Source of the DNA: Candidatus Kuenenia stuttgartensis
Lineage (GTDB): Bacteria > Planctomycetota > Planctomycetia > Planctomycetales > Planctomycetaceae
Reading direction: 5' to 3'
Length of the DNA: 43,510 bases
Assembly: GCA_945904015.1 (NCBI GenBank)
Contig: CAMDPK010000050.1
Location: 1 to 43,510 of the forward strand
Shown: positions 16,171 to 24,777 of the stretch, in pieces
Position numbering within the stretch: position 1 is the stretch's first letter
How the letters are laid out: the number at the start of each line of letters is the position of its first letter
The notes under the pieces: generated by a model
What the model was told of the DNA's origin: nothing
What the model saw: the letters and a program-made list of their open reading frames with translations, nothing else
The model's database searches: none
Made by a program: the position numbers and the translations under genes

Positions 16171-17394
16171 ATGCCAAAACCGTTTCCGTGGATGTCCGAA
16201 GAACTCGCCGCGCTCGAATCGGCTGGGCTGCGTCGTGGTCGTCGTGAGATTCAGCCGCTCGCGGGCGGAGCTTGCGAGATCGACGGGCGACGACTGTGGA
16301 ACTTCACAAGCAACGACTACCTCGGCTTGGCCGGTGATCCGCGTGTGGTGGCTGCCGCTCAGACCGCGCTCGCCGAATCAGGAGTTGGCGCACGAGCAAG
16401 TGCGCTCGTCGCGGGACGAACCGAGTGGCATGCTCGGCTGGAACAAGCTCTGGCGAGGTTCGAAGGGCAAGAGTCCGCGATTCTTTTCCCCACCGGGTAC
16501 GCCGCGAACGTCGGCACGATCGCTGCGTTGGTCGACGAGAACGATGTCGCCTTTTGCGACCGGCTCAATCACGCCAGCTTGATCGACGGCTGCCGTTTGA
16601 GCGGCGCGAAGCTGCGAGTGTTTCGGCATTCGGAATTGGAGACGCTCGAACGCGAGCTGCACAAAGCGGCCGACTCTCGTCGTCGGCTGATCGTCACTGA
16701 CGCGGTCTTCAGCATGGACGGCGACATTGCCCCGCTTCGAGAACTCTGCGATCTGGCCGCGCGATTCGAGGCCGACGTGCTGGTCGATGAAGCTCACGGC
16801 ACGGGCGTGTTCGGCGAACATGGTCGAGGCGTGTGCGAGCAACTCGGCGTCGAAGATCGCGTCGCAGTGCGAGTCGGAACGCTCAGCAAAGCCATCGGCA
16901 CGCTGGGTGGATTCGTCGCGGGACCGCAGTCGCTCATCGATTGGTTGTGGAACAAAGCTCGGCCGCAGGTGTTCTCGACTGCATTGCCTCCAGCGATTTG
17001 CGCGGCGGCAACAGCGGCGATCGAGATCGTTCGCACTGAGCCGGAACGACGAACCAAGCTGTGGCAGAACTGCGAATTCGTAGCAGGCACACTCCGTGTG
17101 CCGTCGGTTTTTTCGAGCGATACGCAAGTCGTGGCTGGGCAGTCTTCGTCAGACGGCACACGGAGTGTGCCTGCTACTATCGGCCCGATCATCCCGATCC
17201 TGTTGGGTGACCCGGAGGCCGCCGTTGTTGCGCAACGAAAGCTGGAAGAGCATGGCTGCCTGGTCGCGGCGATACGGCCGCCGACGGTGCCGCTGGGGAC
17301 GTCGCGACTACGGATCTCGCTGTCGGCCGCTCACGATGAGTCAGCATTGAAACAATTGGTCGCTGCGTTGCAGGAGGTCCTGTCGGTTCCATGA
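16171..17394 (+). CDS. bioF: 8-amino-7-oxononanoate synthase / alpha-oxoamine synthase (BioF)
   Basis: A PLP-dependent alpha-oxoamine synthase of 407 residues. BioF joins pimeloyl-thioester and alanine in biotin synthesis. Visible signatures: NFTSNDYLGLAGDPRV (44-59), the SGVGARASALVAGRT loop, DAVFSMDGDIAPL, DEAHGTGVFG (206-215) with the PLP-contact Asp206 and His209, and VGTLSKAIGTLGGF with the PLP lysine Lys240. The C-terminal GCLVAAIRPPTVPLGTSRLRISLSAAH matches BioF better than Kbl or HemA. The family is usually 380-395 long; residues 304-336 contain extra sequence coded by a palindromic element (17080-17177), placed just before the IGPIIPILLGD strand. The ATG start has no strong ribosome site. 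The stop overlaps the next start (ATGA), so both are probably translated together. No other bio gene is nearby, so a related oxoamine synthase role is possible. Confidence 0.88.
   Translation: MPKPFPWMSEELAALESAGLRRGRREIQPLAGGACEIDGRRLWNFTSNDYLGLAGDPRVVAAAQTALAESGVGARASALVAGRTEWHARLEQALARFEGQESAILFPTGYAANVGTIAALVDENDVAFCDRLNHASLIDGCRLSGAKLRVFRHSELETLERELHKAADSRRRLIVTDAVFSMDGDIAPLRELCDLAARFEADVLVDEAHGTGVFGEHGRGVCEQLGVEDRVAVRVGTLSKAIGTLGGFVAGPQSLIDWLWNKARPQVFSTALPPAICAAATAAIEIVRTEPERRTKLWQNCEFVAGTLRVPSVFSSDTQVVAGQSSSDGTRSVPATIGPIIPILLGDPEAAVVAQRKLEEHGCLVAAIRPPTVPLGTSRLRISLSAAHDESALKQLVAALQEVLSVP
17080..17177. repeat. palindromic element inside the bioF coding sequence
   Basis: Two perfectly complementary 26-bp arms (17080-17105 and 17152-17177) surround 46 bases. 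Each arm folds alone: GGCACAC-TCC-GTGTGCC and GGCACAC-GGA-GTGTGCC. Ends are GTAG and CTAC. The reading frame stays open; the arms encode AGTLRVPS and DGTRSVPAT. It falls where BioF proteins have a variable loop. Confidence 0.92.
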
Positions 17395-18296
17395 CGAGTT
17401 CTCTTCCGAGTCGCGACGGTTTCGCGGACGAATACCCGTTTGAATCCCATTGGCTCGACCTGGATGGCGTGCGGATGCACTTCGTCGACGAGGGGCCGCG
17501 CGATGGCGAGCCGGTCCTGTGCGTGCATGGCAATCCGACTTGGAGCTTCATTTGGCGACGGCTGATTCGCGAGCTGTCACCACACCGACGAATCATCGCC
17601 GTCGATCACATCGGCTGTGGATTTTCGGACAAACCGCAGGACTACTCGTATCGGCTGGAGCAGCACGTCACGAATCTGCGGCGGCTGATCGAGTCACTCG
17701 ACCTGCGCAACATCACGCTGGTCGGCCATGACTGGGGCGGCTGTATCGGCATGGGAGCGGCAACCGAGTTACCCGATCGGTTCAACCGTTTCGTGCTGAT
17801 GAACACCGGAGCGTTTCGATCAAAACAAATTCCGCTGCGGGTCGCGGTGTGTCGCATCCCCGTTCTCGGACCGCTCGCCTTGCGCGGTTTCAACGCCTTC
17901 AGCCGAGCGGCCCTCACGATGGCGGTCGCTCGGAAGCCGTTGTCGGCGGCGGCCCAGCGCGGACTGCTTGCGCCGTACGATTCGTGGTGCAGTCGCGTCG
18001 CGGTGTCGAGCTTCGTTCAAGACATCCCGCTGCGGCCATCGCATCCGAGCTACAGGAAACTGACGGCGATTGAGGAGGGACTGGCTCAGTTTGGCGATCG
18101 CCCGATGTTGCTGGTGTGGGGCGCGAAGGATTGGTGCTTCACGCTGGACTTCCATTGCGAGTTTCAGCGGCGATTTCCGCAAGCCGAATCGCACATCATC
18201 TCGGACGCGGGGCACTACGTCTTTGAAGACGCTCCGGACGAAGTCGCGAGCACGGTGCGAGATTTCTTGGATCGCACATCAGCCAGGCCGGGTTGA
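17391..18296 (+). CDS. alpha/beta hydrolase, haloalkane dehalogenase / OleB-like
   Basis: A 301-residue cytoplasmic alpha/beta hydrolase with an Asp nucleophile. HGNPTWSF (46-53) forms the oxyanion loop, DHIGCGFSDKP follows, GHDWGG places the nucleophile at Asp114, WGAKDWCF holds the probable acid region and DAGHYVFEDAP places His275. The Asp nucleophile separates it from serine esterases such as BioH. The segment LMNTGAFRSKQIPLRVAVCR and LAPYDSW resemble OleB, the beta-lactone decarboxylase of long-chain olefin synthesis, more than classical dehalogenases; this is from memory of the family. Start and bioF stop overlap by four bases (ATGA), implying translational coupling. OleA, OleC and OleD are not in the window, so the substrate is uncertain. 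Confidence 0.85.
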   Translation: MTSSLPSRDGFADEYPFESHWLDLDGVRMHFVDEGPRDGEPVLCVHGNPTWSFIWRRLIRELSPHRRIIAVDHIGCGFSDKPQDYSYRLEQHVTNLRRLIESLDLRNITLVGHDWGGCIGMGAATELPDRFNRFVLMNTGAFRSKQIPLRVAVCRIPVLGPLALRGFNAFSRAALTMAVARKPLSAAAQRGLLAPYDSWCSRVAVSSFVQDIPLRPSHPSYRKLTAIEEGLAQFGDRPMLLVWGAKDWCFTLDFHCEFQRRFPQAESHIISDAGHYVFEDAPDEVASTVRDFLDRTSARPG

Positions 18297-18321
18297 GTGC
18301 GGTGAAAGCGGGTCTCGCCGC

Positions 18322-18410
18322 AATGCAAAATGAGAAATGGAAAATGAAAAGTGCAAAATGAGTTGTCACGGCATTTTGCACTTTTCATTTTCCATTTCTC
18401 ATTTTGCATT
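18322..18410. repeat. AT-rich perfect 39-bp inverted repeat
   Basis: Arms 18322-18360 and 18372-18410 are perfectly complementary over 39 bp with an 11-base loop. They are strikingly AT-rich compared with the surroundings and built of AAAATG/GAAATGG-like units. It sits between the hydrolase stop and the tRNA gene, which converge. A near-identical copy is at 33520-33607. It could end transcription from either side, but has no long T tract after the stem. Confidence 0.93.
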
Positions 18411-18423
18411 CCTGCCTTCAAGC

Positions 18424-18505
18424 TGCGGGAGGGGGGACTCGAACCCCCACGCCTTGCGGCACTGGATCCTAAGTCCAGCGCGTCTGCCAATTCCGCCACT
18501 CCCGC
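18424..18505 (-). tRNA. tRNA-Leu (anticodon UAG)
   Basis: On the minus strand an 82-base class II tRNA folds: acceptor GCGGGAG pairs with CTCCCGC, discriminator A at 18424, a D arm TGGCGGAATTGGCAGA, anticodon stem CTGGA/TCCAG with loop CTTAGGA (anticodon UAG), a long variable arm TGCCGCAAGGCGT and T arm GGGGGTTCGAGTCCCCC. The long variable arm and A73 fit leucine; it reads CUN codons, chiefly CUA. The 3' CCA is not encoded. Confidence 0.97.
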
Positions 18506-18565
18506 GCGGTTCATGTGCGGGCGAGATGATAGAAGCTGTGAGCAGTCGGCTCCAATGCGGACGGC

Positions 18566-19099
18566 TCAATCTTCTTTGAGCGGAATGAACTCGTCGTCAT
18601 CGCTGTCAGTGTCCACGCCGGCCGCTTTTTCGGACTGAGGCGGGACGGAGAAGCCATCGTCATCGTCGATTGGCACCGGGAACTCCATGCTGAGTTCCGA
18701 CTGCGGCGGCGTGACCAACGCCTTTTTGCGCGGCGGAGGTTCCGCCGAGCGCGGCTTGGCCGCAGAGACCGGAGCTTTGTCGGCAGTCGCCTTCGCCTTT
18801 CCGGCCGCGTTCTTGTCGGCTTCCAGCAGGAATCGAACATCGCCAATCATCAGCTCGTCGCCGAAGCCGACGGGGGATTGATTCTCGACTCGTGTGCCGT
18901 TGACCCACACACCGTTCATGCTGCCGAGATCGCGGACCACGAAATGGTTGTTGACCAGCGCGACCGCACAATGCTTGCGCGAAATTTTGCGGCTGTTGAG
19001 GATGACCGCGTCGCAATCGGGATGCCGACCGACGAGCACGATCGGCTTATCCAGCACGATCGGCTTGCCTTGCTCGATGGGCACCAAGACTGCGGGCAT
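18566..19099 (-). CDS. FHA-domain protein
   Basis: A 177-residue cytoplasmic protein. Residues about 3-95 form a forkhead-associated domain, which binds phosphothreonine peptides: VGRHPDCD (23-30), SRKISRKHC (36-44) and the NGVWVNGT loop (62-69) are the conserved phosphopeptide-contact motifs. The rest is a low-complexity Ala/Lys/Pro tail that ends very acidic (DSDDDEFIPLKED). The ATG at 19099 is chosen because GGGAG lies 9 nt upstream; an in-frame ATG at 19153 would add 18 residues without a ribosome site. No Ser/Thr kinase gene is adjacent, so the partner is unknown; planctomycete genomes carry many such kinases. Confidence 0.9.
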   Translation of the reverse strand: MPAVLVPIEQGKPIVLDKPIVLVGRHPDCDAVILNSRKISRKHCAVALVNNHFVVRDLGSMNGVWVNGTRVENQSPVGFGDELMIGDVRFLLEADKNAAGKAKATADKAPVSAAKPRSAEPPPRKKALVTPPQSELSMEFPVPIDDDDGFSVPPQSEKAAGVDTDSDDDEFIPLKED

Positions 19100-19319
19100 G
19101 TCAGACTGCTCCCGAAAACGGCGATCTTTCGCCACGAAATGCGTGGTGAGCATAACCCACTGTTTCGCATGAAGCGACCGATTGTCGCATTCCGGTGGTA
19201 AGAATCAGACGCGGTGTACCAGTCACGCGGATCGCGTCGAGCGGACATGCTGCCATTGAGAGTTCAATGGCCGAAGCCGCCAATTCTTAACCGGCACGAG
19301 TCTGTCGCTGCGACGAAGT

Positions 19320-20261
19320 TCACTGCCGTACCGGACCGTCGCCGGCTGCGACTCGCGATTGAGACTCCCACGAGCGATACACCGTCCGGGCCGGCTTGAA
19401 TCGAACACTGTTTGTGCTCGTGTTGGCCGTGCGCGAGTCGCCCCAATCGCTCGTTTTTCCAGCCTTGGAACCCACGGTCGTCCAGGAGTCCCGCGCCGCA
19501 CCGGGGCTGTCGAGAAATTTGGGGTCCGGCACCGGCGTCGAATGCGAATTCGTTTCCGATGCCAACGAAGCCGACGAGGCCGACGTCGGCGAAAGCATCG
19601 TCACCGGATTGGCGACGATCGGAGCCGCGATGACCGTCGTGCCGATCATCGGCTGACCAATCGTTGGCACGCTTTGATAGATCGGAGCGGGCGCGAACGC
19701 CATTCCTCCGCATGGCCCGCACGGGGCAACTGCCATCGGCGCGACCGCCGGAGCAAATCCTCCGTAAACCGGGACACTGGTCTGAGCCACCTGTGTCGTT
19801 TGGTACGAATACGGCTGCTGTCGCACCACCTGTCGCGTCACCATCTGCGTGGAAACTTGCGGCACTTGGCGAGTCATTTGATACGGCACGCTGCGATACG
19901 CGACCTGCTGCTGATAACTCACTTGAGGAATGCGCTTCGTGACTTGCTTCGGCACATAGACCGTTTGATAGCTTCCTTCATCGACCACGACATCTCGATA
20001 AGTCGTGACTGGCACGTTCTGCGTGACCGCCTCTTGGCGATACTGCGTGACGACTTCGTTGCGGTAGGTCGTCACCTGCTGGGGGACCATTTGCGTCTCA
20101 ACCACCGGCTGATGCGACTGGCAATGACAGTGAGCGACTGGCCGCTGACAGTTGTTGCAGCCTCGCGAAAAAAGCTGAGCCGATGCCGGCGTCGTCGAAA
20201 AACCAACGGGAATCAGCCCCAAAACCGCCAGCAGCACTGCGCCGCGAATGTGCTTCGACAT
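19320..20261 (-). CDS. exported Val/Pro/Gln/Tyr-rich repeat protein
   Basis: A 313-residue secreted protein of a type common in Planctomycetes; function unknown. The ATG at 20261 follows AAGGAG with 7 nt spacing; a second in-frame ATG lies two codons upstream. A signal peptide ends near ASAQ. A Cys-rich head (RGCNNCQRPVAHCHC) is followed by about 120 residues of short repeats of the form VPQQVTTYRNEVVTQYRQ, with Tyr, Val, Thr and Gln alternating as in a long beta structure. A Pro/Ala-rich middle contains CGPCGG, and the tail is Ser/Thr-rich. It is probably a cell-envelope or surface structural protein. Confidence 0.75.
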   Translation of the reverse strand: MSKHIRGAVLLAVLGLIPVGFSTTPASAQLFSRGCNNCQRPVAHCHCQSHQPVVETQMVPQQVTTYRNEVVTQYRQEAVTQNVPVTTYRDVVVDEGSYQTVYVPKQVTKRIPQVSYQQQVAYRSVPYQMTRQVPQVSTQMVTRQVVRQQPYSYQTTQVAQTSVPVYGGFAPAVAPMAVAPCGPCGGMAFAPAPIYQSVPTIGQPMIGTTVIAAPIVANPVTMLSPTSASSASLASETNSHSTPVPDPKFLDSPGAARDSWTTVGSKAGKTSDWGDSRTANTSTNSVRFKPARTVYRSWESQSRVAAGDGPVRQ

Positions 20262-20544
20262 GCCCAAACTCCTTGGCGATCGGCCTCTGCCCCAGAAAGT
20301 CGCGTCGCTCGAACCGATATCCTTCGCGCAAACTCACGCGGGACGCCCCGCGCAATGCGTCCTCATTCGTATCGGCGACCGGCACGAGCAACTTGAACGA
20401 TTGGGAAGAGTTTGACGGCTCAGCCGCTCAGCCTGCCCGACTTTTGCAAACCTCCCGGTGTTTGGATAACGTGCCGCTGCTGACTCAGAACCATCCGCGC
20501 AGTCGTCCGCGAATCGGAATCTCAATCTCACCAGGAGACTCGTC

Positions 20545-21915
20545 ATGAGCGAAACTTCGTCCACCCTTGTGTCACGTCGTGAGCTGTTGAAAACGTCCGG
20601 CCAATTGGCTGCCGCCTCGGTCTTGGCGGCTTCGGCTTTGCCGGGTGCTCACGCCGCCGAAAGCAACACGATTCAGATCGTGCTGATCGGCTGCGGCGGA
20701 CGCGGTGGCGGAGCGATCGCGAATGCACTCTCGACCAAGCAAGGGCCGACGAAGCTGATTGCGATGGTGGACGTTTTCCCGGAGAAGCTCAACACCGCTT
20801 ACCAGAACACGAAGACGAAATTCCCCGATCAAGTCGACGTCCCCGAAGACCACAAGTTCATCGGCTTTGACGGCTACAAGCAGGCGATGGACCTGCTCAA
20901 GCCGGGCGATGTGGTGATCCTCACCACGCCGGTCGTGTTCCGTTGGGTGCATTTCGGCTACGCGATCTCGAAGGGTCTGAACGTCTTCATGGAGAAGCCG
21001 ACGACCGTCGATGGACCGACCAGTCGCAAGATGCTGGAACTCTCGGCCGAGTCGGTGAAGAAAAATCTCAAAGTCGGCGTCGGCCTGATGTGCCGTCACT
21101 GCAAGTCGCGCGGCGAATTGGCTCAGCGGATCAAAGACGGCGAGATCGGCGACCTGACGCTACTGCGAGCCTATCGCATCGCCGGCCCCACCGGCTCGGC
21201 GTCAGTCGGACCGAAGCCGGAAGGGATCAGCGAGCTGGCCTACCAGATCAAAAACTTCCACGGCTTTTTGTGGCTGAGCGGCGGCGGCTTCAGCGACTTC
21301 CTGATTCACAACATTGACGAATGCTGCTGGATGAAAGACGCCTTTCCGGTCGAGGCCAAGGGACACGGCGGCCGACATTATCGCGGTGATCAAATTGACC
21401 AGAACTTCGACACCTACAACATCGAGTACACGTTCGCCGACGGCACGAAGATGTTCATGGCCGGACGTACGATGCCCGGTTGCCATCAAGAGTTCGCGAC
21501 CTTCGTGCATGGCACGAAAGGTTCGGCGGTTGTCTCACAGGCCGGACACCATCCGTCGAAGGCTCGCATGTACAAGGGTCATCGCATGGTCAAGGAGGAC
21601 TTGATCTGGGAATGTGCCAAGCCCGAAGCCGACCCGTACCAGCTCGAATGGGACGACCTGATGACGGCGATCCGCACCGACAAGCCGTACAACGAAGGGG
21701 AGCGCGGCGCGAAGTCGAGCCTCGTCACCGCGATGGGCCGCATGGCCTGCCACACCGGTCAAGTCGTGACCTACGAGGACATGCTCAACTGCGAGCACGA
21801 ATTCGCTCCGAACGCCGACAAGCTGACGCTCGACGGCCCCTCGCCGCTGATGGCCGACGCCAACGGCAAGTACCCGGTCCCGAATCCGGGCATCAACACA
21901 CGTCGCGAGTACTAA
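20545..21915 (+). CDS. Gfo/Idh/MocA family oxidoreductase, Tat-exported
   Basis: A 456-residue NAD(P)-dependent oxidoreductase. AGGAG lies 7 nt before the ATG. Residues 1-38 are a Tat signal (SRRELLK, cleavage near AHA), unlike the cytoplasmic members of the family. The Rossmann motif VLIGCGGRGGG (46-56) binds the dinucleotide, and the EKP motif (150-152, FMEKPTT) carries the family's catalytic lysine. The C-terminal half is the alpha/beta substrate domain. Related planctomycete proteins are numerous; they probably oxidise or rearrange sugars or inositols in the periplasm, possibly with a tightly bound cofactor exported in folded form. The substrate is not readable. Confidence 0.93.
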   Translation: MSETSSTLVSRRELLKTSGQLAAASVLAASALPGAHAAESNTIQIVLIGCGGRGGGAIANALSTKQGPTKLIAMVDVFPEKLNTAYQNTKTKFPDQVDVPEDHKFIGFDGYKQAMDLLKPGDVVILTTPVVFRWVHFGYAISKGLNVFMEKPTTVDGPTSRKMLELSAESVKKNLKVGVGLMCRHCKSRGELAQRIKDGEIGDLTLLRAYRIAGPTGSASVGPKPEGISELAYQIKNFHGFLWLSGGGFSDFLIHNIDECCWMKDAFPVEAKGHGGRHYRGDQIDQNFDTYNIEYTFADGTKMFMAGRTMPGCHQEFATFVHGTKGSAVVSQAGHHPSKARMYKGHRMVKEDLIWECAKPEADPYQLEWDDLMTAIRTDKPYNEGERGAKSSLVTAMGRMACHTGQVVTYEDMLNCEHEFAPNADKLTLDGPSPLMADANGKYPVPNPGINTRREY

Positions 21916-21950
21916 AGTTCGCCAATGAGTGACTGCCGAATCACTCGTCT

Positions 21951-22014
21951 CCTTCGTGTCTTTGTGCCTTTGTGGTTAAAAACTCAAAACCACGAAGACA
22001 CAAAGGCACGAAGG
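21951..22014. repeat. CTTTGTG-type inverted repeat, possible terminator
   Basis: Arms 21951-21977 and 21988-22014 pair at 24 of 27 positions around a 10-base loop. The motif (CCTTCGTGTCTTTGTGCC and its complement) is AT-richer than its surroundings. Seven T residues follow the right arm on the plus strand, so it may also end transcription of the oxidoreductase gene. The next gene starts at 22027, and the arm's final GAAGG could serve as its weak ribosome site. Confidence 0.8.
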
Positions 22015-22026
22015 TTTTTTTAAGCC

Positions 22027-24585
22027 ATGCTGCAACGACGACTGGTCTTCCAAGCTCTGGACGCCTCTTGGACCAGTCTGGCCGTGTTGGTTTTGGTCGT
22101 GGCGGCGGCAGCGCTCGTCATCTTGCTGTCGAAGTACGAGCGGAAACTTGTGCCGGTGCATGTCGGCTACGAGTTGCTGGTTTTGCGACTGGCCGTGATC
22201 GCCGTCATTTGGCTGGCGCTGTTGCAGCCAGTGCTGACGTGGAACATCGACCGTGAACGAACCGGCCGAATCGTCGTCGCGCTCGACTTGTCCGAGAGCA
22301 TGACCACCGCGGATCGAATCGCGACCAAAGCCGAAAAACTGCGAACCGCGATCGGTCTGGGCATGATCGGCAACGATCAGAACCGCGATCGCTGGCTGCG
22401 AGTGCTCGCCGAATTTGAAGCCGAGCGCGAACCGAAATGGGTGGACGACGACGAGGGCGCAAACGCCGAACAGCGAGCAACACTGGCGAAGACCCGCAAG
22501 GAACTCGTCAACGAGACATTTCAGAAGCTCGACAAACTGCCGCGTGCCGAGATCGCTCAGAGACTGATCGGTGACAAAGAAAAGACCGAAGGCTGGCTCG
22601 CCGAGTTGCAGAAATCGTTCAATGTCGAGCTGCGTGTCTTCGGCGGCAAATCGGTGCCGAGCGAATTGGAAACACTCGCCGAAGCGGTGCAGAAACCACC
22701 GGATGCGCTGGCCAAGTCGATGACGAATCTGGTCTCGGCGCTGGAAACCTCATCGGCCGAGCAATCGCCCATCAAAGCCTTCGTTGTGCTCTCGGACGGC
22801 CGCGAGACATCGGGCAGCGATCCGGTTTCAGTCGCGAAACGCTGGCGGGATTTGAACGTTGCCGTGTTCCCGGTCCTGATTGGTTCCGAGCGGCGGCCGA
22901 AGGACATCGTGCTGGACTCGCTTGACGTTCCGCCGGTCGCATACCTCAACGACAGACCGATCGCGCGCGTCACGCTGCAAGCGGCGGGTTTCGAAGGAGA
23001 ATCGCTCAACGTCGTCCTCGAACAGAAGGACGGCGAAACGCAAACTCGAACGCTCGTTGTGCCGAAGTCTGACTCCGGTCTGCCGCCGGTTGTCGTGGCG
23101 GAATTCTTGCTCGACGCGACGAAAATCGGCCGGCAGCGATTTACCGTCCACACCGATGTGCTCCCCGGTGAGACACGCGACGACAACAACTCGCGCGACT
23201 TCTCGCTGTTGGTCGTGGACGACAAAGCGAAAGTGCTGCTCGTCGAAGGCGAGGCCCGCTGGGAGTTCCGCTTCCTCGAAGCCGCGCTCGCACGCGACGA
23301 ACGGATTCGACTCGAACGAGTCTTGTTCCAGCAGCCCTATTTGGGCGTACTGCCGGAGACGTTCTTCCCGCGTCAGCTCAATTGGCCAGGTCCGGGGACG
23401 CCCATCGAGACATCGCCGCTGGCCGAGTTCGATCTCGTTGTGATCGGCGACGTCGCGCCGTTGGACTTGTCAGAGCCGTTGCTCGCGCAGTTGGAAAAGT
23501 TTGTGTCGGATATCGGCGGCACGGTCGTCTTCACGGCCGGCAAGCGGCACATGCCGATGCAGTACCGCTCGCCGACGCTCGACAAGCTGCTGCCGGTGAC
23601 GAAACTTCGCGCGGCCAATTCGCTCGATCCCGCGACAACTCCGCCGCATCTGCGCGGCTTTCATCTGCGACTGACTCCCGACGGCGAGCGCGAAGGGAGC
23701 CTGCAACTCGGCGGCGATGCCGATGCGAGTCGCTCGACCTGGAAGTCTTTGCCCGGTCATCCGTGGGCGTTGATCGGCGACCTCAAACCCGGAGCGACGG
23801 TGCTCGCGACCGCTGATGACGGGCAACCACTGCCGCCGGAAATGGAACGCTCGCGAGCATTGATCGTCGAGCAGTACTACGGCCTCGGCCAAGTCTTCTG
23901 GTTGGGCTTTGACAGCACTTGGCGCTGGCGGCATCGAGTCGGCGATCAACACCATCACCGCTTCTGGGGCCAGATGGCTCGCACGGCCGCGCAGAACAAG
24001 GCGTCAGCCGGCAACGAGTTCGTGAAATTCGGCCTCGAATCAACTGACGTTCAAGCCGGCCAGGATGTCGTCTTCCGAGCACGCTGGACTCCGCCGCTAC
24101 TGGCGCGCCGCCCGGACGTGAAAGCCAAAGTCGCCATCTTTCCGCGACACGATGCCAAGCCCGATCAGCCGCTCGCGACGGTTGATTTCACCCCCGATCA
24201 AGCTCGTCCGTCGGTGCATCAAGGCCGCTGGCTAGCACCGACCGCCGGCGAGTACCGCGCGGTCCTCAAAATCGACGGCCCACCGCTCGGTGGCCCTGCC
24301 GACAAAGAAATCGCCGCCGACTTCCTCGTGCGCGGCCCGCTCACCAAAGAACTGGCCGACGTCACCGCCTCGCGAACGCTGTTGGAGCAGATGGCTCAAG
24401 TCTCGCGCGGCAAGTTCCTGCTGCCGCATCAACTCATCGAGTTGCCAAAACTCATTCAACCCGAAGACCTCGCCATCAGCGAAGCACACGAGTACACACT
24501 CTGGGACCACTGGCTGCTGCTGACCGTGCTGTGCGGACTGCTCACGGCCGAGTGGATTCTGCGAAAGTGGAACGGGCTGCCGTGA
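22027..24585 (+). CDS. large VWA / glutamine-amidotransferase-like membrane protein
   Basis: An 852-residue membrane protein. Two N-terminal membrane helices (about 17-35 and 48-70) precede a von Willebrand A-like domain whose metal site DLSES (87-91) fits DxSxS. A middle region has VVDDKAKVLLVEGEARWEFRFLEAAL (about 396-421), typical of the class I amidotransferase-like domain found in these proteins, although no catalytic Cys triad is apparent. A last membrane helix lies at the C-terminus (HWLLLTVLCGLLTAEWIL). In other planctomycetes such genes usually lie in BatA/DUF58/MoxR clusters; those partners are not present here. The domain order suggests a role in envelope assembly or protein-complex remodelling, which is inference. 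Confidence 0.8.
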   Translation: MLQRRLVFQALDASWTSLAVLVLVVAAAALVILLSKYERKLVPVHVGYELLVLRLAVIAVIWLALLQPVLTWNIDRERTGRIVVALDLSESMTTADRIATKAEKLRTAIGLGMIGNDQNRDRWLRVLAEFEAEREPKWVDDDEGANAEQRATLAKTRKELVNETFQKLDKLPRAEIAQRLIGDKEKTEGWLAELQKSFNVELRVFGGKSVPSELETLAEAVQKPPDALAKSMTNLVSALETSSAEQSPIKAFVVLSDGRETSGSDPVSVAKRWRDLNVAVFPVLIGSERRPKDIVLDSLDVPPVAYLNDRPIARVTLQAAGFEGESLNVVLEQKDGETQTRTLVVPKSDSGLPPVVVAEFLLDATKIGRQRFTVHTDVLPGETRDDNNSRDFSLLVVDDKAKVLLVEGEARWEFRFLEAALARDERIRLERVLFQQPYLGVLPETFFPRQLNWPGPGTPIETSPLAEFDLVVIGDVAPLDLSEPLLAQLEKFVSDIGGTVVFTAGKRHMPMQYRSPTLDKLLPVTKLRAANSLDPATTPPHLRGFHLRLTPDGEREGSLQLGGDADASRSTWKSLPGHPWALIGDLKPGATVLATADDGQPLPPEMERSRALIVEQYYGLGQVFWLGFDSTWRWRHRVGDQHHHRFWGQMARTAAQNKASAGNEFVKFGLESTDVQAGQDVVFRARWTPPLLARRPDVKAKVAIFPRHDAKPDQPLATVDFTPDQARPSVHQGRWLAPTAGEYRAVLKIDGPPLGGPADKEIAADFLVRGPLTKELADVTASRTLLEQMAQVSRGKFLLPHQLIELPKLIQPEDLAISEAHEYTLWDHWLLLTVLCGLLTAEWILRKWNGLP

Positions 24586-24630
24586 CTGGCGCGGTTGACC
24601 ATTGTTTCAATCTGGGAAAAGTGCGCTGGC

Positions 24631-24698
24631 ACACCAGCACGACGCGCAAGCGAGTGGTCTTTGCCGAGCAACCACTCGCTTGCGCGTCGTGCTGGTGT
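24631..24698. repeat. palindromic element, GACGCGCAAGCGAG type
   Basis: Perfectly complementary 28-bp arms flank a 12-base spacer, just upstream of xseA. Each arm contains CAC-GA-CGC-GCAA-GCG-A-GTG, a small hairpin with a GCAA loop. The sister copies at 26355 and 40410 share the core. Confidence 0.92.
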
Positions 24699-24777
24699 CG
24701 CAAGTCGGCTGAGCGTTCGCCCTCGCTGACGCTTCGGGTTAGTGTGTTGTGCCAGTCATTGGCGAAGGGATGCGTTC

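Noticed and set aside
17391..18296. Assignment of the hydrolase as BioH, because it is coupled to bioF
   Set aside because: BioH uses a serine nucleophile; the elbow here is GHDWGG with Asp.
18322..18410. Integration site (att) or genomic-island border next to the tRNA
   Set aside because: No integrase is present, and the repeat is a closed inverted repeat with a twin far from any tRNA. No direct repeat of the tRNA end is seen.
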